Shown in pieces: positions 1 through 9,263 of a stretch of 9,329 nt of DNA (its first letter is position 1; every line of letters begins with the position of its first letter). A program made the translations under genes and the position numbers. The notes under the pieces were generated by a model, which saw only the letters and a list, made by a program, of their open reading frames with translations, searched no databases and was not told where the DNA came from. This DNA is from Betaproteobacteria bacterium (lineage in GTDB: Bacteria; Pseudomonadota; Gammaproteobacteria; Burkholderiales; SG8-39): the NCBI GenBank assembly GCA_005888925.1, contig VBCP01000049.1, forward strand, positions 1 to 9,329, written 5' to 3'.

Positions 1-245
1 AGCGCGTCGGCCGCGCGCGCGAGGCGGGCGAAACGCAGGGGTTCATGAAGGTGCTGGTCGACGCCGATTCAAAGGAGCTGCTCGGCGCCGCGATTCTCGG
101 CATGAGCGGCGACGAGGTGGTCCACTCGCTGCTGGACATGATGTACGCCAAGCGGCCTTACACCACCATCCAGCGCGCCATGCACATCCACCCGACGGTC
201 ACCGAGCTGATTCCGACCCTGCTCGGCAACCTTAAGCCGCTCTAG
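1..245 (+). CDS. Pyridine nucleotide-disulfide oxidoreductase, C-terminal fragment
   Basis: This is the 3' end of a gene that starts outside the window. The reading frame is open from base 3 and stops at TAG 243-245, giving about 80 residues. They match the C-terminal dimerisation domain of the dihydrolipoamide dehydrogenase / mercuric reductase / glutathione reductase family of FAD-dependent oxidoreductases. Visible landmarks are the stretch LLGAAILGMSGDEVVHSLLD and the motif HIHPTVTE. In this family the His and Glu of HPTxxE form the dyad that acts on the active-site disulfide of the partner subunit. The protein ends in LKPL and lacks the C-terminal Cys-Cys pair of true MerA, so a mercuric reductase-like oxidoreductase of unknown substrate is the safest name. 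The FAD site and redox-active CxxxxC lie upstream and cannot be checked. It converges on the dehydrogenase at 269-1147. Confidence 0.85.
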   Translation, partial: RVGRAREAGETQGFMKVLVDADSKELLGAAILGMSGDEVVHSLLDMMYAKRPYTTIQRAMHIHPTVTELIPTLLGNLKPL

Positions 246-278
246 TCCTTCTGCCTTCAGGACGGCTTCTAGTCCTTC
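234..278. repeat. Short hairpin and 11-bp direct repeat between convergent stops
   Basis: The 11-mer TCTAGTCCTTC occurs at 241-251 and again at 268-278. The first copy holds the stop of the upstream oxidoreductase (TAG 243-245). The second holds the stop of the minus-strand dehydrogenase (CTA 269-271). Between them, GTCCT (245-249) can pair with AGGAC (259-263), and AAGCC (234-238) with GGCTT (264-268), giving a bulged hairpin. There is no T-tract on either side, so a terminator role for the two convergent genes is only possible. Confidence 0.4.
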
Positions 279-1147
279 AATAACAGCTGAATCAACCCGG
301 CGGTGCTGTCCCAGCGCTTGCCGCCGCGCGCCTCGAGGTGGGAATAGAACTGGTCGACCACCGCCGCCACGGGAAGGCGGGCGCCGCTCTTGCGCGCCTG
401 GTCGAGGCAGATGCTCATGTCCTTGCGCATCCATTCGGTGGCGAAGCCGAAGCCCTCGGCCTTCAGCTCGTCCATCTGCTTCCAGCGATTCTCCATCTGC
501 CAGGACTGCGCCGCGCCTTTCGAGATGACCGAGATGACTTTCTCGACGTCCAGCTTGTTCCGCTTGGCGAATGCGACCGCTTCGGCCAGACCCTCGGCGA
601 TGCCGACGATGCAGATCTGGTTGACCATCTTGGTGAGCTGGCCCGATCCTGGTCCCCCGATCAGCGCGGCCATCTTGGCGTAAGCGTCGATCACCGGCTT
701 CGCGCGCTCGAAATCGGCCGAGTCGCCGCCGCACATGATGCCGAGCTGGCCGTTGACGGCGCCGGCCTGGCCGCCCGAGACCGGCGCGTCGACGAAGCCG
801 ATGCCGCGCTCTTTCGCCTTTGCATGAACTTCCCTGGCGACAGTGGCCGACGCCGTCGTGTGATCGACGAGAATCGCGCCGCGCTTCATGCCCGCCAAGG
901 CGCCGTGGTCCCCGTAGACGACGGAGCGCACGTCGTCGTCGTTGCCGACGCACATCATCACGAAGTCGCAATCCTTGGCGGCGTCGCGCGGCGTTGCGGC
1001 GTGTTTTCCGCCGTACTCTTTCGCCCATTGCTGCGCCTTGGCGGCGGTGCGGTTGTAGACCGTGACGTCGTGGCCGCCTTTCTTCGAGAGATGTCCCGCC
1101 ATCGGGTAGCCCATGACGCCCAGGCCGAGGAACGCGACTTTCGCCAT
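269..1147 (-). CDS. Beta-hydroxyacid dehydrogenase (tartronate-semialdehyde reductase / 3-hydroxyisobutyrate dehydrogenase family)
   Basis: This 292-aa cytosolic enzyme is full length for the beta-hydroxyacid dehydrogenase family, which interconverts small beta-hydroxyacids and semialdehydes with NAD(P). The N-terminal Rossmann fold shows GLGVMG (residues 8-13). The second strand ends in YNRT (31-34); an Arg at this place usually favours NADP(H). The substrate signature DAPVSGG is at 120-126. The catalytic Lys is K173 in GSGQLTKMVNQ, with Asn177 close by. The helical C-terminal domain carries RKDMSICLDQA, typical of GarR/GlxR-like members. The ATG at 1147-1145 has AGGAG on the minus strand (1160-1156) eight bases upstream. 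The gene is divergent from recA and shares its 156-bp upstream region. The exact substrate (tartronate semialdehyde, 3-hydroxyisobutyrate, or a succinic semialdehyde-type compound) cannot be settled from sequence, so no symbol is given. Confidence 0.9.
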   Translation of the reverse strand: MAKVAFLGLGVMGYPMAGHLSKKGGHDVTVYNRTAAKAQQWAKEYGGKHAATPRDAAKDCDFVMMCVGNDDDVRSVVYGDHGALAGMKRGAILVDHTTASATVAREVHAKAKERGIGFVDAPVSGGQAGAVNGQLGIMCGGDSADFERAKPVIDAYAKMAALIGGPGSGQLTKMVNQICIVGIAEGLAEAVAFAKRNKLDVEKVISVISKGAAQSWQMENRWKQMDELKAEGFGFATEWMRKDMSICLDQARKSGARLPVAAVVDQFYSHLEARGGKRWDSTAGLIQLLLKD

Positions 1148-1176
1148 CGGTTTGTCTCCTAAAGGATTTTTTGCAG

Positions 1177-1206
1177 TTGACAGAGGCCGGTCAACGGTTT
1201 CACAAT
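1177..1206 (+). promoter_or_regulatory. Candidate sigma70 promoter of recA
   Basis: A perfect -35 hexamer TTGACA lies at 1177-1182, and CACAAT (4 of 6 to TATAAT) at 1201-1206, with an 18-bp spacer. Transcription would start near 1213, inside the putative LexA box, leaving an untranslated leader of about 90 bases before the recA ATG. The -35 box overlaps an inverted repeat GTTGAC (1176-1181) - 8 bp - GTCAAC (1190-1195). The assignment rests on consensus matching only. Confidence 0.5.
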
Positions 1207-1225
1207 CATGGACGTTTATACAGTA
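1206..1225. promoter_or_regulatory. Degenerate LexA (SOS) box upstream of recA
   Basis: Compared with the gammaproteobacterial-type consensus CTGT-N8-ACAG extended to TACTG...CAGTA, the right half TATACAGTA (1217-1225) is perfect. The left half reads TCATG instead of TACTG, so the CTG-N10-CAG core becomes ATG-N10-CAG. About 13 of 20 positions match. The site lies at the predicted -10/start region of the recA promoter, where a LexA site would block transcription. LexA control of recA is established for many proteobacteria; binding to this imperfect site is inferred. Confidence 0.55.
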
Positions 1226-1303
1226 TCCGGTGTGGGCCCAGCGTCCTTAACAATGAGGCGCCTGCCGTTAGATGCCGACAACCTAAAACAAGAGGTACAG
1301 CAA

Positions 1304-2389
<1,086 letters not shown>

Positions 2390-2407
2390 CCCGAGGGCTG
2401 CTCAGTT

Positions 2408-2811
2408 TTGAAAGGCGAAAGGCCTGACACGCCCGTCGAGCTGAAGGTCCGGGCGCTCAGGCACCTCACGCGGCGCGAGCACTCGCGCGCCGAGCTCGCG
2501 CGCAAGCTCGCGCCGCATGCCGAATCGCCGCAGGCGCTCGAGGCGGTGCTTGACGAGCTGGCGCAGCGGAAGCAGCTCTCGGATGAGCGCTACGCCGAAA
2601 CGCGTGCGCATTCGCTTTCGCGCAAATACGGCGCGGCGAAGGTCCGGCAGGATCTCAAGGCGCACGGTGTTGCCGAGGCCTCGCGCGCAAATACCGCGAG
2701 CCCGCGGCGACGCGCGAAGAAAAGGCGAAGCGCGCGCGCTTTCTGCAGAGCCGCGGCTTCTCGTATGAGCTTGTCGCCCGCCTGCTGTTCGGTTCCGATC
2801 CAGAGTTTTAG
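2408..2811 (+). pseudogene. recX: Broken recX (RecA regulator), frame-disrupted with internal deletion
   Basis: RecX binds RecA filaments and limits RecA activity; it is usually about 150 aa and often sits directly behind recA. Here a TTG at 2408, with GAGGG at 2393-2397, opens a frame whose first 91 or so residues are clearly RecX: LKVRALRHLTRREHSRAEL, LDELAQRKQLSDERYAE, and AAKVRQDLKAHGV. After A91 the frame turns into an Arg/Ser-rich run with no family resemblance. The RecX C-terminal helices reappear in another frame from about 2686 to TAG 2809-2811: KYREPAATREEK, then RARFLQSRGFSYELVARLL. The two parts add up to about 133 codons. The helix pair normally lying between them, roughly 20 residues, is absent. 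A sequencing indel alone would not remove those residues, so an out-of-frame deletion is the simplest reading. The unshifted frame runs on to TGA-type termination at 2899 as a 163-aa hybrid, probably non-functional. Confidence 0.85.
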
Positions 2812-2827
2812 CTCTGCGTCTTTTTTT
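2801..2827 (+). terminator. Weak candidate intrinsic terminator after recX
   Basis: CAGAG (2801-2805) and CTCTG (2812-2816) can form a 5-bp stem with a 6-base loop that includes the recX stop codon. A run of seven T follows at 2821-2827. The stem is short and separated from the T-run by four bases, so efficiency is doubtful. If active, it would end the recA-recX transcript before the small gene at 2905. Confidence 0.35.
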
Positions 2828-2904
2828 GCTGGCACTGTAGTCCAGCGCGTTTCATGGACGTTCATCCCAATACAGGTTGTTTCTGTAGAGAGGAGGTGAA
2901 CGAA

Positions 2905-3243
2905 ATGGAACAGGCACAAGCATTGGCCGTCGTGCGTTCGCTCGCGAACGGCGTCGATCCGGAGACGGGAGAGGTGTTTCCGCCGGAGAGCGCCTATCAG
3001 CGGCCGCTCGTGGTGCGCGCGCTGTACGAAGCCGCCTCCGCGCTCGAGCGCATGGAGCGTTTCGAGCGGCGCAAGCTCCAGATGCCGCCGAAGACCGGCG
3101 AGCCCTGGACGGAAGACGAGGACCGCAAGCTGCTCGCGGCGTTCGACGCCGGGCGCGCGTTGCAGGAGCTGGCGGCGGCGCACGAGCGCACCATGGGAGC
3201 GGTGCGCGCAAGACTGCTGAAGTACGGGCGCATCAACGCATAG
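2905..3243 (+). CDS. Small protein with Myb/SANT-like helix-turn-helix, function unknown
   Basis: This 112-aa protein has no recognised name. The ATG at 2905 is chosen over the in-frame ATG at 2854 because AGGAGGTGA (2891-2899), close to a perfect Shine-Dalgarno and the strongest in the window, sits just before it. The N-terminal part (about 1-50) has LANGVDPETGEVFPP followed by a helical stretch ALYEAASALERMERFERRK. The C-terminal part (67-109) reads PWTEDEDRKLLAAF...LQELAAAHERTMGAVRARLLKYG. The PWTxxED start, the spacing of hydrophobic positions and the RTxGAVxxRLxKxG end resemble Myb/SANT-like or homeodomain-like DNA-binding modules of bacteria; this is a pattern judgement. It has no Cys, signal peptide or membrane segment. 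It sits between broken recX and alaS, is closed by a strong terminator, and so may be a one-gene unit. A role in DNA binding or transcription control is inferred only. Confidence 0.8.
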   Translation: MEQAQALAVVRSLANGVDPETGEVFPPESAYQRPLVVRALYEAASALERMERFERRKLQMPPKTGEPWTEDEDRKLLAAFDAGRALQELAAAHERTMGAVRARLLKYGRINA

Positions 3244-3253
3244 CGGGGACTTA

Positions 3254-3283
3254 CCGGGGCGTCCGCGGCGCCCCGGGCTTTTT
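3254..3283 (+). terminator. Strong intrinsic terminator between the HTH gene and alaS
   Basis: CCGGGGCG (3254-3261) and CGCCCCGG (3269-3276) form a perfect 8-bp G/C stem with the 7-base loop TCCGCGG. GC and then five T (3279-3283) follow. It starts ten bases after the stop at 3243 and ends 25 bases before the alaS ATG. It should therefore separate alaS from upstream transcription and implies that alaS has its own promoter right behind it. Confidence 0.9.
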
Positions 3284-3295
3284 GCCGCGCTGCAG

Positions 3296-3301
3296 TAGAA
3301 T
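3296..3301 (+). promoter_or_regulatory. Candidate -10 element of alaS, close to the start codon
   Basis: TAGAAT matches TATAAT at 5 of 6 positions and ends seven bases before the alaS ATG (3309). With a usual -10 to start distance, transcription would begin at or within a base or two of the ATG. No good -35 lies 16-18 bp upstream, where the terminator hairpin is. No Shine-Dalgarno is visible between the terminator and the ATG. Confidence 0.4.
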
Positions 3302-3308
3302 GCCCGCA

Positions 3309-5942
<2,634 letters not shown>

Positions 5943-5946
5943 AGCG

Positions 5947-6435
5947 GTGAGCCCGGCAGGGGCGATCGAGGCTTCGGCGTTTGCGCAGGCGATGCGCGAT
6001 TCGTGGTGGCTCTACCCCGCGGTGCTGTTTGCACACATTCTGGGCATCGCGCTGCTCTTCGGCTCGATCGCGGTGCTCGATTTGCGCCTCATCGGCATTT
6101 GGAAGAAGGCGCCGGTGAAGGCGCTCGCGGCGCAGGTGCTGCCGTGGAGCGCCGGCAGCTTTCTCCTCATCCTGCCGAGCGGGCTCGCGATGTTTGCCGC
6201 GAACGCGACCGAGCTGATCGCGAGCCCGGTGCTCGCCGTGAAGATGGGCCTCATCATGGCCGCGGGGGTGAATGCCGCGATTTTCCATGCCGTCACTCTT
6301 CCCAGCGTGAGCGTCTGGGACTCACCGGAAATGCGCGCTCTGGGGCCGCCGCCGTCGGCGCGGCTCGCGGGCGCGCTCTCGCTCGCGCTCTGGACGAGCG
6401 TGATCGCCTGCGGGCTGACGCTCGCCTACTTCTAG
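5947..6435 (+). CDS. Four-helix integral membrane protein (possibly DUF6644-like)
   Basis: This 162-aa inner-membrane protein starts with GTG four bases behind the alaS stop, so the two are probably cotranscribed. Four hydrophobic segments are visible: about 20-50 (WWLYPAVLFAHILGIALLFG), 63-86, 93-118 and 138-161. Two histidines fall inside membrane segments, H30 in the first and H114 in the third. Such pairs can bind haem or metal in small four-helix proteins, but no haem motif proves it. The pattern (H..GIALLFGSIAVLDLRLIG, then a GLAMF.A.A segment, then K.GLI..AG.NA..FH) resembles a widespread uncharacterised family that I associate from memory with DUF6644; this needs a profile search. No signal peptidase site is evident. 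Its stop overlaps the stop of the convergent ATPase gene. The function is unknown. Confidence 0.8.
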   Translation: MSPAGAIEASAFAQAMRDSWWLYPAVLFAHILGIALLFGSIAVLDLRLIGIWKKAPVKALAAQVLPWSAGSFLLILPSGLAMFAANATELIASPVLAVKMGLIMAAGVNAAIFHAVTLPSVSVWDSPEMRALGPPPSARLAGALSLALWTSVIACGLTLAYF

Positions 6436-7400
6436 AAGCCGATCTTCCGGCGGCGGTTGCCGCTACCCGGCTGGACGTCGTCCGGGCTGACCTCGGTGCG
6501 TCCCGCGAGCTTGGCATTGCCGAAGGCCGACTGGATGGCGCGGCGCATCTCGCGCGGCGGCAGGCCGGCGAGCCTTTCCAGCGTGGACTCGCTCGGCGCC
6601 TCCGGGAACTGGCGCCCCCAGTCGTGCGCGTTGCGCACTTCGCTGTAGATGGTGGTCGCGATGCGCACCGAGCCGGCTTCATCGGGGCGCTCGATTTCGT
6701 ACACCGTCAGCCGGTTGACCAGCGGCTCCGGAATGCGCGAAGTATCGTTGGCGGTGGCAAGCCACACCGCGCCCGAGGCGTCGATCGGCAGCTCGACGAA
6801 TTCGTCGACGAAGCGCGTCGCCGTCTCGACTTCCAGGAGCTCGTAGAGCGCGCCCAGCGGATCGTACTGGCCGTCGGAGCTCGCCTTGTCGAGCTCGTCG
6901 ACCACGATCACCGGGTTGGCGTACTCGCCGTTCAGGAAAGTGTCGAACACCTTGCCGGGCTTCGCGTTCTTCGACTGTGACGAGGCGCCCGAGAGCACCC
7001 AGCCCGCGGTGAGCGAGCTCATCGGCACGAAGCCGAAGCCGGTGCCCAGCAGGTGCGCGAGCTTGCGCGCGAAGTGGGTCTTGCCGATGCCCGGCTCGCC
7101 GAGCAGCAGCATCGGCGGCAGCTCGATCGAGTCGTTGGAATCGACGCACAGCGCGAGATGCTTGCGGATGTCCTCGAGCACCACCGCGAAGTTAGGCAGC
7201 TCCTGAAACAGGTTCTCCATCTCGGGGAGCGCCGAGGGCTTGACGGTGAAGCGCTGGCCGCCCAGGCGCAGCATCTTCTCGTAGACGGCGCGCAGCGCCT
7301 CGTTGGCCGAGGGCGAAAGTTCCTGCAGGGCTTTTTCAACGGTCGGGACTTCGTAGACGTCCTTGAATCCCGCGATCGGAATCGTCACTGTTGCCGACAT
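6432..7400 (-). CDS. Lon-like AAA+ ATPase without protease domain
   Basis: This 322-aa cytosolic protein is mostly a single AAA+ module. Walker A is GEPGIGKT (101-108), Walker B VIVVDELDK (164-172), sensor 1 is N218 in TAND, and a likely arginine finger is R230 in EPLVNRL. A sensor 2 Arg lies in PPREMRR (281-287). The Walker regions and the ARKLAHLLG helix recall the Lon ATPase domain, but the Lon N-terminal substrate domain and the Ser-Lys protease domain are both missing, and no partner protease is next to it. The first 90 residues (TVEKALQELSP...) form a small helical N-domain of unknown role. The ATG at 7400-7398 has GAGGTGA on the minus strand (7410-7404). It is divergent from the thioesterase gene and overlaps the membrane-protein stop by four bases. 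It could be a remodelling chaperone or MoxR-like ATPase; the client is unknown. Confidence 0.85.
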   Translation of the reverse strand: MSATVTIPIAGFKDVYEVPTVEKALQELSPSANEALRAVYEKMLRLGGQRFTVKPSALPEMENLFQELPNFAVVLEDIRKHLALCVDSNDSIELPPMLLLGEPGIGKTHFARKLAHLLGTGFGFVPMSSLTAGWVLSGASSQSKNAKPGKVFDTFLNGEYANPVIVVDELDKASSDGQYDPLGALYELLEVETATRFVDEFVELPIDASGAVWLATANDTSRIPEPLVNRLTVYEIERPDEAGSVRIATTIYSEVRNAHDWGRQFPEAPSESTLERLAGLPPREMRRAIQSAFGNAKLAGRTEVSPDDVQPGSGNRRRKIGF

Positions 7401-7430
7401 TGGTCACCTCTCTTTAGCTTCTTATTAGCC

Positions 7431-7449
7431 GGTGCACCCACTCCGAGTG
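7431..7449. promoter_or_regulatory. Two adjacent palindromes between divergent genes (possible operator)
   Basis: The 8-bp palindrome GGTGCACC (7431-7438) is followed at once by CACTC-C-GAGTG (7439-7449). Then come six A and the ATPase/thioesterase divergent gap. The pair sits 31-49 bp upstream of the ATPase start, where a regulator could bind. No known operator is matched, and short palindromes arise by chance. Confidence 0.25.
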
Positions 7450-7534
7450 AAAAAAGTAACATGACGCCTTCATCGAAGCAAACTCCGCGCCTAGCAGCGG
7501 CGCCTTGCGAGTGCCAATCGGCTACAGTAGTCGC

Positions 7535-7951
7535 ATGGTTACTACAACGCGCGAGCACTTCCAAAGTTTCGGTGCCGGCCATCTTCCGGGACATCTCGGT
7601 GTGGAAATCCTCACGGTGAGTCGCGAGGCGGTGGAGAGCCGCATGAGCGTGCAAAAGAAGGTGATGGCGCCGAACGGCTATCTGCATGCCGCTTCTGTCG
7701 TCGCGCTCGCCGACACGAGCTGCGGCTACGGCTGCGTGGCGAGCCTGCCGCAAGGCGCGAGCGGCTTCACCACCATCGAGCTCAAATCCAACTTCTTCGG
7801 CACCGCGCGCGATGGCGCGATCGTCTGCCGCGCGACGCCCGTGCATTTGGGGCGCACCACGCAGGTCTGGGATGCGGCGGTTAGTGTCGAGGGAAGCGGG
7901 GCCAGGATCGCGCTCTTTCGCTGCACGCAGATGGTTCTGTGGCCCAAGTAG
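7535..7951 (+). CDS. Hotdog-fold thioesterase (PaaI/YbgC-like)
   Basis: This 138-aa protein has the hotdog fold of small acyl-CoA thioesterases. The landmarks are VMAPNGYLHAASVVALADTSCGYG (44-66), where the family usually has N-G-x-x-H-G followed by the ALAD helix, and FTTIELKSNFFGTA (78-91), a typical second strand. H51 and D60 are the likely active-site neighbourhood. The usual Gly after His is Ala here. The C-terminal strand RIALFRCTQMVLWPK closes the fold. The ATG at 7535 is preferred to TTG 7505 because it gives the normal length. There is no Shine-Dalgarno, and the -10-like TACAGT (7523-7528) ends six bases before the ATG. It should hydrolyse aryl- or acyl-CoA thioesters, but the substrate is unknown. 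The aroG leader begins right behind its stop, and the predicted -35 of that leader overlaps the stop codon. Confidence 0.88.
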   Translation: MVTTTREHFQSFGAGHLPGHLGVEILTVSREAVESRMSVQKKVMAPNGYLHAASVVALADTSCGYGCVASLPQGASGFTTIELKSNFFGTARDGAIVCRATPVHLGRTTQVWDAAVSVEGSGARIALFRCTQMVLWPK

Positions 7952-7978
7952 ACAGGCGCGCGGCAGGCATGCTTCAAT
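7949..7978 (+). promoter_or_regulatory. Candidate promoter of the aroG leader transcript
   Basis: TAGACA (7949-7954, 5 of 6 to TTGACA) overlaps the thioesterase stop codon. After an 18-bp spacer comes TTCAAT (7973-7978, 4 of 6 to TATAAT). Transcription would start close to 7985, directly at the leader-peptide ATG 7986. This is a consensus match only. Read-through from the thioesterase gene is an alternative. Confidence 0.4.
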
Positions 7979-7985
7979 GCGCTCC

Positions 7986-8051
7986 ATGAGCCGCCGGTTC
8001 TTTGGCTTTTTCTTTTACTTCCACTGCCCACTGGCGGACTGGACCGGCTAA
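7986..8051 (+). CDS. Phe-rich leader peptide of aroG attenuator
   Basis: This is a 21-residue open frame, ATG 7986 to TAA 8049-8051. The peptide carries Phe at positions 5, 6, 8, 9, 10 and 12 and Tyr at 11, giving the cluster FFGFFFYF, and also one Trp (19). Such clusters are the hallmark of ribosome-sensing leaders, as in the known pheA and pheST leaders of E. coli. Three of the six Phe codons are TTT, which is rare in this GC3-rich window. An in-frame ATG at 7977 would add three residues; neither start has a clear Shine-Dalgarno. A 6-codon frame from ATG 7969 ends at TGA 7987-7989, overlapping the start as ATGA, perhaps by chance. The peptide itself likely has no function; its translation speed is the signal. 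It is placed 74 bases before the aroG ATG. Confidence 0.85.
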   Translation: MSRRFFGFFFYFHCPLADWTG

Positions 8052-8112
8052 GCTCACCTTAACGAATCCAACCAAAACCGCCAGCGCCAAAAGCCTGGCG
8101 GTTTTTGTTTTT
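7991..8112 (+). promoter_or_regulatory. Phenylalanine transcription attenuator of aroG (segments 1-4)
   Basis: Four mutually exclusive RNA segments can be read. Segment 1 is 7991-7998 (CCGCCGGT) and overlaps the first leader codons. Segment 2 is 8030-8037 (ACTGGCGG), which pairs with segment 1 over eight pairs including one G-U. Segment 3 is 8078-8084 (CCGCCAG) and segment 4 is 8095-8101 (CTGGCGG). Segments 2 and 4 share the identical 7-mer CTGGCGG, so segment 3 can pair perfectly with either. With low Phe-tRNA the ribosome would stall on the Phe codons (7998-8021), mask segment 1 and free segment 2 to pair with 3, so transcription continues. With ample Phe-tRNA the ribosome reaches TAA 8049, covers segment 2, and 3:4 terminates transcription. 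The pairing is seen directly; the behaviour is inferred from the classical trp/phe model. Confidence 0.85.
8074..8112 (+). terminator. Intrinsic terminator of the aroG attenuator
   Basis: CCGCCAG (8078-8084) pairs with CTGGCGG (8095-8101), extended by four A-T pairs (8074-8077 with 8102-8105). The loop is the 10-base CGCCAAAAGC. The T-rich tail is TTTTTGTTTTT from 8102 to 8112. This is a strong rho-independent terminator placed 13 bases before the aroG ATG, so it can only act as a regulatory, conditional terminator. The aroG Shine-Dalgarno (GGGAG 8113-8117) begins directly after it. Confidence 0.93.
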
Positions 8113-8124
8113 GGGAGACCCAAA

Positions 8125-9219
<1,095 letters not shown>

Positions 9220-9246
9220 CAAGCGACCCGAAACGGCAGGCTTTGG

Positions 9247-9252
9247 CATAAT
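9247..9252 (+). promoter_or_regulatory. Candidate -10 element of the last gene
   Basis: CATAAT matches TATAAT at 5 of 6 positions and ends 11 bases before ATG 9264, which would give a leader of about five bases. No convincing -35 is seen 16-18 bp upstream; GCGACC (9223-9228) is the nearest. No terminator hairpin is visible between aroG (stop 9219) and this gene. Confidence 0.35.
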
Positions 9253-9263
9253 CGGCCGAGCCC

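Noticed and set aside
1..245. True mercuric reductase
   Set aside because: The C-terminal Cys-Cys pair of MerA is absent and no mer genes are nearby in the window.
1208..1303. N-terminal extension of RecA by 32 codons from ATG 1208
   Set aside because: The family start and the Shine-Dalgarno fit ATG 1304, and the extension would cover the LexA box and promoter region.
2835..2875. LexA box before the 2905 gene (CTGTA at 2835, TACAG at 2871)
   Set aside because: The half-sites are 31 bases apart, far from the fixed spacing of LexA sites.
2854..2904. 17-codon N-terminal extension of the HTH protein from ATG 2854
   Set aside because: No ribosome site there, whereas AGGAGGTGA lies directly before ATG 2905 and would be wasted inside the coding region.
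7952..8124. Metabolite-binding riboswitch in the aroG leader
   Set aside because: The Phe-rich translated leader with segments 1-4 explains the structure fully, and no known aptamer signature was seen.
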